In this document: positions 8,242-15,420 of the stretch, piece by piece
How the letters are laid out: each line of letters starts with the position of its first letter
How positions within the stretch are numbered: the first letter of the stretch is position 1
The notes under the pieces: model-generated
What the model was told of the DNA's origin: nothing
Database searches by the model: none
The model's input: only the letters and a program-made list of their open reading frames with translations
NCBI GenBank assembly: GCA_016290875.1
Contig: JAEEVL010000028.1
Coordinates: forward strand, 1-34,724
From: Ruminococcus sp.
GTDB lineage: Bacteria > Bacillota > Clostridia > Oscillospirales > Ruminococcaceae
Direction: 5' to 3'
Length of the DNA stretch: 34,724 nucleotides
Translations under genes and position numbers: made by a program

Positions 8242-9825
8242 TCAGATTTTCTTCTTGCGAAGAGCAAATGCAGTCATACCTGCAATTGCAAGTACAGATG
8301 CCGGAACTGCTGCTCCAGCTGCACCTGTTCTTGGGCTGTCAGCATTGGTGTTTGCAGCAGCGCCAGCTGTTGTTGTTGATGATGAAGTTGTTGTTGTATC
8401 AGCAGAAGCTGTTGTTTCTGCTGCGGAAGTGGTTTCCTCTTCAGCAAGATCAGCTTCTGTTGCTTCTTCAGTGTTTTCATCGGATACAGTTTCCTCAGAA
8501 GCAGGCTCTGTTGTTTCAGGTTCTTCGTCCGGCTTTATCTCGAAGCTGTATGGCGAAGTATAGCCTGTTGCAGTAACTGTAATGCTGTAAACGCCACTGC
8601 CGTCGAATACCTTGGCTTCTCTTGAAGACGCCTCGAAGTCAATAGTACCGTCCTCACCGAATACCTTAACAGCGCCTCTTCCGGCTGCACTGTATTTTGT
8701 TCCGTTAACTTCAAAACTTGAGATGTGGCTGATAAAATTTGCTGCGTCTTCGTCTGTGAAACCGTCAGCCGTTGTGAGCTTGCCATCTTCATATTTAACT
8801 GGGATGTCCTCAGTCGAAAGTGTAAAGCTGCTGCTAAGAGAAGCATATTTTTCACCGCTGTCCTTAACTGAAACAGTATAGCTGCCCGGCTTTGCATTGG
8901 TGTAGTTTATCTGCGTATCACTTGCTGTGAAGCCTTCACCGACGTTAATATCTTTCTTGTAGTCATCAGGGAAACCTGTGAGTGAAAGAGCAGTATTGCC
9001 TGTGCCGGCAGAACCGTCCTCAGCCTTGACTTCACCTTTGAATTTAATAGGAAGATACTGCTCACCGATATTTACTGTTGTATAGCCGTCAAGTGTAATG
9101 AATGTAACAGATGTAACTGTTTTCCCCATAGAACTCTCATAGTCCTCATAGCTGAGCTCGTTGCCGTGACCTTCCTTGGTGGTGATACCTGTTGACCAGG
9201 AGATCTGACCGCCGCGCCAGATGTTTTCAAGATGACGGAGAGCGTATTTCTCACCAGCGCTTGTATTAACGATAACGCCATAAATGTCGCAGTTCTCTGG
9301 GTAACCTTTTACGTTGAGCTGATAGTCACCGTATCTTGTTGAAGTTGAAACATCAGCGGAACCGTCAGCTGTCTTTGCACCGTCTGTGTCAACGAGCTTC
9401 GATACCGTAAGAGTATCACCGGAGAGTGATACCTCTTTATATGCTGTCGGCTTGGAATCAAGCGAATTGAAGCCGTATTTCTCAGTCAGTTTGTCAACAT
9501 CGGAAGCGTCAACTTCAACAGGGAATGTAACGCCCAAGATAGTGCCTGCGTCATCATTATATGTACCTGCAACGATACCGCCGCTTTTCCATGAGCCGTC
9601 CTCGTTAAGAGTTCCTGTTGCGTTGTTCTTCCACTTACTTGCTGTAGCGGATGATACAGCGTCAACTTCATAAGCACCGCCTATCTCTGCCGAGTAGAAA
9701 TCAGAGTAAGGGATGTTCATGGTGCCGTATACCTTGTCAGCAGCCGATACGTTTGCCGACACAGCAGCGGATGAAATAGCAGCCATACAAGCAGCTGCGC
9801 TTACGAAAGATGCGAATTTCTTCAT
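8242..9825 (-). CDS. Secreted, wall-anchored Tp47-like protein with flavinylation-like motif
   Basis: The protein has 527 residues from the ATG preceded by TAAGGAGGAAC; an upstream in-frame start is rejected. A signal peptide covers about 1-29. Then comes YGTMNIPYSDFYSAE, closely matching the N-terminus of the Treponema pallidum lipoprotein Tp47 (YGYATLSYADYWAGE), followed by DAVSSATASK at 55-64. Tp47 has DAVSRAT at the same place. This resembles the D-x-x-[ST]-G-A-T motif that carries covalent FMN, with G replaced by S. Further beta-rich repeats follow. Residues about 435-495 are a Thr/Ser/Glu-rich stalk, and the tail is SPRTG (497-501), a hydrophobic stretch and RKKKI, a sortase-like wall signal. 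The gene lies between flavodoxin and the FMN-binding reductase. Role inferred: an outer redox or iron/heme-binding partner of the reductase. Confidence 0.75.
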   Translation of the reverse strand: MKKFASFVSAAACMAAISSAAVSANVSAADKVYGTMNIPYSDFYSAEIGGAYEVDAVSSATASKWKNNATGTLNEDGSWKSGGIVAGTYNDDAGTILGVTFPVEVDASDVDKLTEKYGFNSLDSKPTAYKEVSLSGDTLTVSKLVDTDGAKTADGSADVSTSTRYGDYQLNVKGYPENCDIYGVIVNTSAGEKYALRHLENIWRGGQISWSTGITTKEGHGNELSYEDYESSMGKTVTSVTFITLDGYTTVNIGEQYLPIKFKGEVKAEDGSAGTGNTALSLTGFPDDYKKDINVGEGFTASDTQINYTNAKPGSYTVSVKDSGEKYASLSSSFTLSTEDIPVKYEDGKLTTADGFTDEDAANFISHISSFEVNGTKYSAAGRGAVKVFGEDGTIDFEASSREAKVFDGSGVYSITVTATGYTSPYSFEIKPDEEPETTEPASEETVSDENTEEATEADLAEEETTSAAETTASADTTTTSSSTTTAGAAANTNADSPRTGAAGAAVPASVLAIAGMTAFALRKKKI

Positions 9826-9835
9826 TAGTTCCTCC

Positions 9836-10240
9836 TTACGCAAGCTTTGAAGCAAGCTCTTTCAGCTTTGCAAGATCATCATCAGAGGGAGCTTCGTTTA
9901 CAATGAATCCCTCGTCGCCGATGAGCTCAGCGCCGGCAGCCTTTGTACGATCGTACCAGTTGCGCATCCACTCGCCGTCGCCCCATCCGTAGGAGCCGAA
10001 AAGAAGAACTTTCTTGCCGCTGAGCGAACCTTCAATGCCTGTGAAGAAAGGATCGAATTCTTCCTCTTCAAGCACCTCTGCTCCCATTGCCGGGCAACCA
10101 AATGCGAATGCATCATAGTCAGCTGCGTTGCCGCTGAATTCTGATACTGTGAAAAGATCTGCGTTTGCACCCTCAGCAGCAGCTTTGGCCATAGTTTCTG
10201 TATTGCCTGTGCCGCTCCAGTAGATTACTGCTGTTTTCAT
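9836..10240 (-). CDS. Short-chain flavodoxin
   Basis: The protein has 134 residues, the usual size for a short flavodoxin. The phosphate-binding loop of FMN is SGTGNT at 9-14, followed by the flavodoxin pattern FAFGCPAMGAE and LFGSYGWGDGEWM, which normally stack on the flavin. It is a cytoplasmic one-electron carrier that replaces ferredoxin when iron is scarce. The start codon overlaps the DUF3793 stop by ATGA, and AAGGAGG lies upstream. Its place in an operon with a predicted iron operator fits iron-limitation control. Confidence 0.93.
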   Translation of the reverse strand: MKTAVIYWSGTGNTETMAKAAAEGANADLFTVSEFSGNAADYDAFAFGCPAMGAEVLEEEEFDPFFTGIEGSLSGKKVLLFGSYGWGDGEWMRNWYDRTKAAGAELIGDEGFIVNEAPSDDDLAKLKELASKLA

Positions 10241-10815
10241 ATATTTTCCTCCTTGGAAATAGCCTGAATCAAGTCCAGACCTGTTTTTAATCTATCGAAC
10301 AGGATATTCCTGCAACGATCATAAATTTCAAATGTCTGCCGTGCTTTTTCTGCATTTTCATAGACTTTCCAGTAACCGCACAGCAGACAGTTCTTACCGC
10401 TGTTGCTGATAAAGCCTTTGATGTCACCGATGGGATATCCGAGAAAGGCACCTATCTCATGTGGAAAGCTGCCGCAGCTCATCCGTCCGGTAAGGACATC
10501 TAACATTTCGTCTGTTGTCTTGCACTCTGCGTAGCCGTACTCACCTAGGAACTCGTGAACCTGAGGTGAACCAAGCCATGCGGTAAGCATTTTCTCATTG
10601 TATATATATACAAGAGTTCGTTTCCGGCATTTGCACAGCTGAACAGCTCGAAAGCCTTTGTGATATGTCTTTTCGCTGAAGTCACGAAGATATTCTGTTA
10701 TTGTTTGCTCATTTCTGTCAATTGAAATAAGATTGGCGCATTTCACTCCGAGCAGAGTCGGAGCACTATGAAATGCTATATCAGAATCGAATTCGCGGCG
10801 TTCAAGTTCGGACAT
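10237..10815 (-). CDS. DUF3793 family protein
   Basis: The protein has 192 residues, is soluble and has no signal peptide. It matches the clostridial DUF3793 pattern: an N-terminal HSAPTLLGVKCANL block, a central Cys-rich CKCRKRTLVYIYN, then HEIGAFLGYPIGDIKGF and a NCLLCGYWKVYE block near the end. The conserved cysteines could bind a metal or cluster, but this is not known. The gene overlaps DUF2325 upstream (14 bases) and flavodoxin downstream (4 bases), so it is tightly coupled. DUF3793 next to flavodoxin and Feo genes suggests a role in iron or heme handling. Biochemical function unknown. Confidence 0.8.
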   Translation of the reverse strand: MSELERREFDSDIAFHSAPTLLGVKCANLISIDRNEQTITEYLRDFSEKTYHKGFRAVQLCKCRKRTLVYIYNEKMLTAWLGSPQVHEFLGEYGYAECKTTDEMLDVLTGRMSCGSFPHEIGAFLGYPIGDIKGFISNSGKNCLLCGYWKVYENAEKARQTFEIYDRCRNILFDRLKTGLDLIQAISKEENI

Positions 10816-11101
10816 GTTTTCTCACCTTTATATCAGACAGGAGCTGCTTCAGTGCACTTACACTTGAGCTGTGAACGTGCTCCACAGGAGTACCGTTTTT
10901 CTCTGAACTTTTCTTCACTGCACCGAGCATTTTATGTGAGCAAGTTCCAGTGAAAACGACCATAAGGTCCGGGGTACCCAGCTTGTTCTCGAAGTCAGCC
11001 GGCATTTGTGTGAAAACTTTGGATTTGAAATTGAATGATTTGCAGATATCCTGATAGCGTGTTGCCATACGGTCATTTCCGCCTACGATAACTATACTCA
11101 T
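10802..11101 (-). CDS. DUF2325 family protein
   Basis: The protein has 99 residues. It opens MSIVIVGGNDRMATRYQDIC, a GGNDR motif typical of DUF2325, and has the second block MVVFTGTCSHKML, with conserved Cys and His, followed by a variable C-terminus. Small Rossmann-like proteins of this family are common in Clostridia; their role is unknown. It is the first gene of the redox operon, with AAGGAGGAATAT before the ATG and the iron-type palindrome 17 bases further upstream. Confidence 0.82.
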   Translation of the reverse strand: MSIVIVGGNDRMATRYQDICKSFNFKSKVFTQMPADFENKLGTPDLMVVFTGTCSHKMLGAVKKSSEKNGTPVEHVHSSSVSALKQLLSDIKVRKHVRT

Positions 11102-11118
11102 ATATTCCTCCTTTTGAT

Positions 11119-11134
11119 ATTAGTATATGCTAAC
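11119..11134 (-). promoter_or_regulatory. Predicted iron operator, redox operon
   Basis: Plus strand ATTAG-TATATG-CTAAC, a copy of the 16-bp palindrome GTTAG-N6-CTAAC found seven times in the window. It sits 17 bases before the DUF2325 start codon, in the leader or core promoter. The half-sites resemble those bound by DtxR/IdeR-type metal repressors (TTAGGTTAG), though the spacing differs. Confidence 0.6.
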
Positions 11135-11151
11135 AGATATTTTAATATATA

Positions 11152-11171
11152 GGGCGATGAAGCCATCGCCC
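11152..11171 (-). terminator. Hairpin terminator after the feo operon
   Basis: GGGCGATG (11152-11159) pairs perfectly with CATCGCCC (11164-11171) around a 4-base loop. It lies 7 bases after the stop codon of the Cys-rich peptide. The following minus-strand sequence is AT-rich (TATATATTAAAAT) rather than a pure T-run, so termination may be partial. Confidence 0.6.
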
Positions 11172-11178
11172 CATTGTT

Positions 11179-11322
11179 TTACTTATAGCACCTTCCGTGC
11201 ATCGCACAGTTCTGGCAGCCATGCGAGCAGCCGCCTTTGCCTGATTTTTTATCCCTTATCATCGAATATACAGCAGCTCCGACAACAAGCAATAATATCA
11301 GGAATACTATAACAGTACCCAT
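11179..11322 (-). CDS. FeoB-associated Cys-rich membrane peptide
   Basis: A short gene of 47 residues. The start ATG is preceded by GGGAGGTAATT. Residues 2-20 are one membrane helix, followed by a basic stretch (MIRDKKSGKGG) and then C-SHGCQNC-AMHGRC, four cysteines spaced as in the small proteins found after feoB in many Firmicutes. It lies 14 bases after the feoB stop. A role in metal handling or stabilising the FeoB complex at the membrane is inferred from position; the mechanism is not established. Confidence 0.85.
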   Translation of the reverse strand: MGTVIVFLILLLVVGAAVYSMIRDKKSGKGGCSHGCQNCAMHGRCYK

Positions 11323-11336
11323 AATTACCTCCCGGC

Positions 11337-13826
11337 TTACGCCTTAGAGTGTGCCTTGCTGATCTTAACGTCCCTGTTAAGCTTTGTAGCTTCCTTGTAA
11401 GGTCTTACAAGCAGATATATGAACAATACGAGGAAGGCAAGAGCAAAGAGAAGTCCGATAATGTGAACATTTCCTGTGAACAGGCAGCCAAGCTGATAAA
11501 TTATAAGTGATACTGCGTAAGCAAAGCCGCACTGATATGCGATTGCAAACATAGTCCACTTAGGACTGTTCATCTCACGCTTGATCGCACCGATAGCTGC
11601 AAAACAAGGTGCACAAAGCAGATTGAATGCAAGGAATGAATAACCTGCCAGCTTTGTCATGCCCTCGAAATCGAGTACGCCGAATACTCCGACAACCTCT
11701 TCCTTAGCAACAAGTCCCATTACAGTTGCAACTGTTGCAGCTGCATCATCGAATCCAAGAGGAGCGAACAGCCACTTAACAGCATCACCTATGTGACCGA
11801 GGATAGAGTCTTCCAATTCAAGGTCAGCATACCAGCCGAATGAACCGTCTGACCAGCCGAGTGTTGATGTTGCCCAGATAACGATAGAAGAAAGAAGAAT
11901 GATAGTACCAGCCTTCTTGATGAATGACCAGCCGCGCTCCCACATTGAACGAAGTACATTTTTTACTGTAGGAAGATGATATGCAGGAAGCTCCATTACG
12001 AAAGGTGCAGGATCTCCGGCAAACATCTTAGTCTTCTTGAGCATGATACCTGATACTACGATAGCAGCCATGCCAAGGAAGTAAGCACTTGGTCCTACCC
12101 ACCATGCGCCTCCGAAGAGAGCAACTGCGATCATTGAGATGATAGGCAGCTTAGCACCGCAGGGAATGAATGTAGTAGTCATAATAGTCATTCGTCTGTC
12201 GCGCTCATTCTCGATAGTACGGCTTGCCATAATACCGGGAACGCCGCAGCCTGTACCGATAAGTATCGGGATAAAGGACTTTCCCGAGAGACCAAAGCGT
12301 CGGAAGATACGGTCCATGATGAAAGCAACTCTTGCCATATATCCACAAGCTTCAAGGAATGCAAGGAAGATGAAAAGCACCAACATCTGCGGAACAAATC
12401 CCAGTACCGCGCCTACACCACCGATAACACCGTCAACAATAAGACTCTTGAGCCATTCTGCACAACCTGCATTATCAAGAGCATCCTCAGCTGCACCAGG
12501 GATACTCTTTACATACCCCTTATAGTCAGCCATATCAGGAGCTGTAAACTCGCCCTCTTCGTCAAGAGCTTCACCGAGAGCAGCGTCAATATCGTAAATA
12601 GCTTCGGGATTAAGAGGAGTTTCCTCATCCTCATCATACTCAGCATATTCAGCCTTCTTGTAGAACTCATCTTTATAGAAGCCATACTGCTCCTCAAAAT
12701 CATCAAACTCACCGGATTCAAAGGCTTCCTTTATGTCCTCTGCGCCGTGGATATCTTCATCCTCGCAGGCAGCGTCGATAACAGCCGCTACTTCGTCAGT
12801 AAAGACGTACTTATCAGCCCACTCTTCCTTATCATCGTTATAGTCCTTATTACCGGAAACTGAAACGATAAATCCGTCGCCGAAGAGATTATCATTTACC
12901 CAATCGGTCATCTTTGTACCGATAGTCGAGATAGAAACGTAGTAAACGATGATCATAATGAGTGCGAAAATCGGAAGACCGAGGAAACGGTTAGTAACAA
13001 CTCTGTCAATCTTATCAGAAGTATTCAGCTTTCCGGCGCTTTTCTTCTTGTAGCATGACTTGATAACACTTGCTATGTAGATGTATCTTTCATTTGTGAT
13101 AATAGACTCAGCGTCGTCGTCAAGCTCTTTCTCAGCAGCACATATGTCTTCTTCGATGTGAGCCTTAACCTTTTCGGAAAGGTTCAGTTTCTCCATTACC
13201 TTGTCATCGCGCTCGAATACTTTCAGAGCGTACCAACGCTGCTGCTCCTCAGGCATATCGTGTACGACAGCTTCTTCGATGTGTGCAATAGCGTGTTCAA
13301 CAGGTCCCGAAAAAGTGTGCATAGGAACTGTCTTGGAGCTCTTAGCGGCCTTGATAGCAGCCTCAGCAGCTTCCTGAACGCCCGTGCCCTTAAGAGCAGA
13401 TATCTCGACTACCATACATCCGAGCTGTTTCGAAAGCTCAGTAATATTGATCTTGTCACCGTTCTTTTTTACGACATCCATCATATTTACGGCGATAACT
13501 ACCGGAATGCCAAGCTCAGTAAGCTGAGTTGTAAGGTAAAGGTTACGCTCAAGGTTAGTACCGTCGATGATATTCAGAATAGCATCAGGGCGCTCACCAA
13601 TGAGGTAATTTCTTGCAACGACCTCCTCAAGTGTATACGGTGAAAGCGAGTATATTCCCGGAAGGTCAGTGATGATAACATCGCTGTGCTTTTTCAGCTT
13701 TCCTTCCTTTTTCTCTACTGTAACGCCAGGCCAGTTTCCGACAAACTGATTTGAACCGGTCAGTGCGTTAAACAGTGTGGTTTTGCCGCAATTCGGGTTT
13801 CCCGCAAGGGCAATGCGTATATCCAT
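11337..13826 (-). CDS. feoB: Ferrous iron transporter FeoB
   Basis: The protein has 829 residues, longer than many Firmicute FeoB proteins. The N-terminal G domain shows all motifs: GNPNCGKTT (9-17), DLPG (54-57), NMMD (114-117) and SAL (143-145). A helical GDI-like region follows to about 280. The membrane part starts at about 281 (FLGLPIFALIMIIVYYVS). Unusually, about 125 residues (321-445) rich in Asp and Glu are inserted after the first membrane helix, before the conserved IVDGVIGGVGAVLGFVPQ. The usual Gate regions with SGCGVPG-like (GTGCGVPG) and FIPCGAKLP motifs are present, as is the C-terminal CFAAIGAIKRE. It imports Fe(II) across the cell membrane. It has its own palindrome upstream and a hairpin separating it from feoA2. 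Confidence 0.96.
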   Translation of the reverse strand: MDIRIALAGNPNCGKTTLFNALTGSNQFVGNWPGVTVEKKEGKLKKHSDVIITDLPGIYSLSPYTLEEVVARNYLIGERPDAILNIIDGTNLERNLYLTTQLTELGIPVVIAVNMMDVVKKNGDKINITELSKQLGCMVVEISALKGTGVQEAAEAAIKAAKSSKTVPMHTFSGPVEHAIAHIEEAVVHDMPEEQQRWYALKVFERDDKVMEKLNLSEKVKAHIEEDICAAEKELDDDAESIITNERYIYIASVIKSCYKKKSAGKLNTSDKIDRVVTNRFLGLPIFALIMIIVYYVSISTIGTKMTDWVNDNLFGDGFIVSVSGNKDYNDDKEEWADKYVFTDEVAAVIDAACEDEDIHGAEDIKEAFESGEFDDFEEQYGFYKDEFYKKAEYAEYDEDEETPLNPEAIYDIDAALGEALDEEGEFTAPDMADYKGYVKSIPGAAEDALDNAGCAEWLKSLIVDGVIGGVGAVLGFVPQMLVLFIFLAFLEACGYMARVAFIMDRIFRRFGLSGKSFIPILIGTGCGVPGIMASRTIENERDRRMTIMTTTFIPCGAKLPIISMIAVALFGGAWWVGPSAYFLGMAAIVVSGIMLKKTKMFAGDPAPFVMELPAYHLPTVKNVLRSMWERGWSFIKKAGTIILLSSIVIWATSTLGWSDGSFGWYADLELEDSILGHIGDAVKWLFAPLGFDDAAATVATVMGLVAKEEVVGVFGVLDFEGMTKLAGYSFLAFNLLCAPCFAAIGAIKREMNSPKWTMFAIAYQCGFAYAVSLIIYQLGCLFTGNVHIIGLLFALAFLVLFIYLLVRPYKEATKLNRDVKISKAHSKA

Positions 13827-13852
13827 TGTATATTCTTCCTTCCTGATTTTAA

Positions 13853-13868
13853 GATAGCTTAAACTAAC
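13853..13868 (-). promoter_or_regulatory. Predicted iron operator upstream of feoB
   Basis: Plus strand GATAG-CTTAAA-CTAAC, another copy of GTTAG-N6-CTAAC. It lies between the feoA2 hairpin and the feoB start, 26 bases before the ATG, and directly follows an AT-rich stretch (TATATAT on the minus strand). This suggests feoB has its own controlled promoter. Confidence 0.55.
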
Positions 13869-13882
13869 ATATATATTTAAAA

Positions 13883-13901
13883 AATGAGGTCAGACCTCAT
13901 T
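13883..13901 (-). terminator. Terminator/attenuator between feoA2 and feoB
   Basis: AATGAGGT (13883-13890) and ACCTCATT (13894-13901) form a perfect 8-bp stem with a 3-base loop. On the minus strand a run of T follows. The stem overlaps the feoA2 stop codon. It should end many transcripts after the two small FeoA proteins. Confidence 0.7.
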
Positions 13902-14121
13902 CGCTGATCTCGACCATTTCTGCATCAGCCTTGCGTATTGAAAGTTCATATCCGCGCACGGTGATCTCAATAGGATCGCCAAGCGGAGCTACCTTACGAA
14001 CAGTTACTTCAGTCCCCTTTGTTATACCCATATCCATAATACGGCGTCTGACAGCACCTTCGCCATGAACCTTGACTATCCTGACAGTTTTGCCGATAGC
14101 CGTTTCTCTCAATGTCTTCAT
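13897..14121 (-). CDS. feoA: FeoA domain protein (second copy)
   Basis: The protein has 74 residues from the ATG placed after AGGTGGAGAAG; an upstream in-frame start would overlap feoA1 and is less likely. It is a single FeoA/SH3-like beta-barrel: ETAIGKTVRIVKVHGEGAVRRRIMDMGI with the RRRIMDMG block, then KGTEVTVRKVAPLGDPIEI and a C-terminal ADAEMVEI. FeoA proteins act in the cytoplasm and are needed with FeoB for Fe(II) uptake. It begins 10 bases after the feoA1 stop. Confidence 0.92.
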   Translation of the reverse strand: MKTLRETAIGKTVRIVKVHGEGAVRRRIMDMGITKGTEVTVRKVAPLGDPIEITVRGYELSIRKADAEMVEISE

Positions 14122-14131
14122 CTTCTCCACC

Positions 14132-14344
14132 TCATACCATAATTTTTCTTGCAAGCTCTTCGCTTATTGCAACTCTTGATTCCTTGACCTTAACGATAAC
14201 ATTATCGCCAAGTCTTGATATCAGACTGACTTCTCCGCCAACGTGAAATCCGAGATCCTCCAGATGTTTCTTTACCTCTGGATTACCTCCTATCTTGCGG
14301 ATCACAAGATCTTTTTCCTGTTCAGCCATAGTGAGCGGCATCAT
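14132..14344 (-). CDS. feoA: FeoA domain protein (first copy)
   Basis: The protein has 70 residues beginning MMPLTMAEQ, chosen because GGAAG lies 7 bases upstream. A longer frame would start within the operator palindrome. It follows the clostridial FeoA pattern: LVIRKIGGNPEVKKHLEDLGF, then GGEVSLIS and VKVKESRVAISEELARKIMV. It differs clearly from feoA2, so the pair is not a recent duplication. It is the first gene after a strong promoter with both a predicted activator site and a repressor operator. Confidence 0.92.
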   Translation of the reverse strand: MMPLTMAEQEKDLVIRKIGGNPEVKKHLEDLGFHVGGEVSLISRLGDNVIVKVKESRVAISEELARKIMV

Positions 14345-14376
14345 TACAACACTTCCGTTTCTGTAAAATTGCATAT

Positions 14377-14392
14377 GTTAGTGCTTTATAAC
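14377..14392 (-). promoter_or_regulatory. Predicted iron operator at the feoA start site
   Basis: Plus strand GTTAG-TGCTTT-ATAAC. Its upstream edge lies 6 bases after the -10 box, so it covers the predicted transcription start, the classical place for a repressor. Confidence 0.65.
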
Positions 14393-14398
14393 ATAGAT

Positions 14399-14427
14399 AT
14401 GATATCACTGCCAAATGGATTTGTCAA
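14399..14427 (-). promoter_or_regulatory. Sigma-70-type promoter of the feo operon
   Basis: On the minus strand TTGACA (14427-14422) and TATCAT (14404-14399) are 17 bases apart. The feoA1 start is 54 bases after the -10 box. Confidence 0.75.
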
Positions 14428-14441
14428 TCGGGTTCATCAAA

Positions 14442-14460
14442 GTTTGTATACGATAACAAA
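14442..14460 (-). promoter_or_regulatory. Predicted activator site upstream of the feo promoter
   Basis: On the minus strand TTTGTTA-N3-TATACAAAC, ending exactly 14 bases before the -35 box. The same element at the same distance and orientation precedes the oxoamine synthase promoter (32334-32352). A further inverted copy of the core, ATACAAAC on the plus strand, is at 14471-14478. AraC-type activators bind elements like this just upstream of -35. Confidence 0.55.
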
Positions 14461-14570
14461 ATATTAGCACATACAAACATTTTTATTGTATCTATTTTAG
14501 GAAACATTTCGTGTCAAAGTGCCGTAATCAGATTTTATATGTAAACTTGAGCTAATAGAATTATAGTATA

Positions 14571-14595
14571 AAAATGTGCTTAAATCAGGCATTTT
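14571..14595 (-). terminator. Possible weak terminator after the NRPS operon
   Basis: AAAATG (14571-14576) can pair with CATTTT (14590-14595) 25 bases after the methyltransferase stop. The stem is short and AT-rich and only TATACT follows on the minus strand. Some read-through into the feo promoter region is possible. Confidence 0.3.
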
Positions 14596-14619
14596 CGTAT
14601 TATTAATTAACTCTTTGTG

Positions 14620-15399
14620 TTACCAGCGGAATACAGCAAGACGGTTATTGATATTCTTTCCGACTATCGCAAAGAGCTTTCCGCGGATGGAATACTTCTT
14701 CATTTCCTGATTATAGCTTGTTTCAGATATAAACTTCATGCGCGGTTCCAGTTCAAGATACTCCCTGCCTGATTTTGTACCCCAGCCAAAAGTTGCATTA
14801 GTATGTTTTACAGCATCATGGTGACTGCCATGCTTTTCAAGGAACGGCGAGTGGAGTTCCGCAAGCAAATAGCCGTGTTCAAAGCTGTCGCACAGCATAT
14901 TAAGGCATGTCTTTACCTGTTCTTTAGAGAAATACTCCAGTACACCCTCCATTACGATAATGTTCATTTTAGCTTTCGGAATCTGCTTCGTCCACGCACC
15001 ATCCAAAGCACTTCCGTCCAGCATTATGCACCGTTCACGGTCTGAGTACACCTTTTTTCTTACCGCTATCTGATCAGGCAGGTCAACGTCGAACCAACGT
15101 ATCCTGCCGTTATCGACCTGTGAGAACTTGTCATCAAATCCACAGCCAAGATTAACGCAGACTGCATCGGGATACTTGTTTATCAGCGATTTCAACTGTT
15201 TCCGAAACATTAATGTTCTTGCCACAACGCCTTCATGCGACATAAAAGGATCATACTTGCTCACATCAACACCAAGCGTGTCAATTATCTCCTTAGCTTT
15301 CATATCCTTGATCCTTGCGTTGGGGCGAGCTGTTTCGCTCGCCTTTATTGCAAGTGGAATAAGAGCAGTTTCCTGAATATCACCAAATTTTAGTTCCAT
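14620..15399 (-). CDS. Class I SAM-dependent methyltransferase, LCMT/Ppm1-like
   Basis: The protein has 259 residues from the ATG that lies 7 bases after AAAGGAG; an ATG two codons earlier is too close to that site. Motif I is CVNLGCGFDD at 81-90, followed by the acidic WFDVDLPD and a VMEGVLEYF block, the pattern of the leucine carboxyl methyltransferase family, whose members also O-methylate natural products. It is the last gene of the NRPS operon, 21 bases after NRPS1. In pyochelin synthesis an embedded domain methylates the second ring; here NRPS2 has no such domain, so this protein may methylate the product in trans. Substrate unknown. Confidence 0.82.
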   Translation of the reverse strand: MELKFGDIQETALIPLAIKASETARPNARIKDMKAKEIIDTLGVDVSKYDPFMSHEGVVARTLMFRKQLKSLINKYPDAVCVNLGCGFDDKFSQVDNGRIRWFDVDLPDQIAVRKKVYSDRERCIMLDGSALDGAWTKQIPKAKMNIIVMEGVLEYFSKEQVKTCLNMLCDSFEHGYLLAELHSPFLEKHGSHHDAVKHTNATFGWGTKSGREYLELEPRMKFISETSYNQEMKKYSIRGKLFAIVGKNINNRLAVFRW

Positions 15400-15420
15400 G
15401 ACCATACTCCTTTCAGTATT

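Noticed and set aside
8255..8576. Open frames rich in Leu/Gln/Val on both strands opposite the end of the surface protein gene
   Set aside because: They are low-complexity shadows of the Thr/Ser/Glu-rich stalk codons; no ribosome site or family pattern.
14463..14478. ATTAG-N6-CAAAC, a further weak palindrome copy upstream of the feo promoter
   Set aside because: Only the left half fits; the right half is better explained as part of the ATACAAAC repeat.
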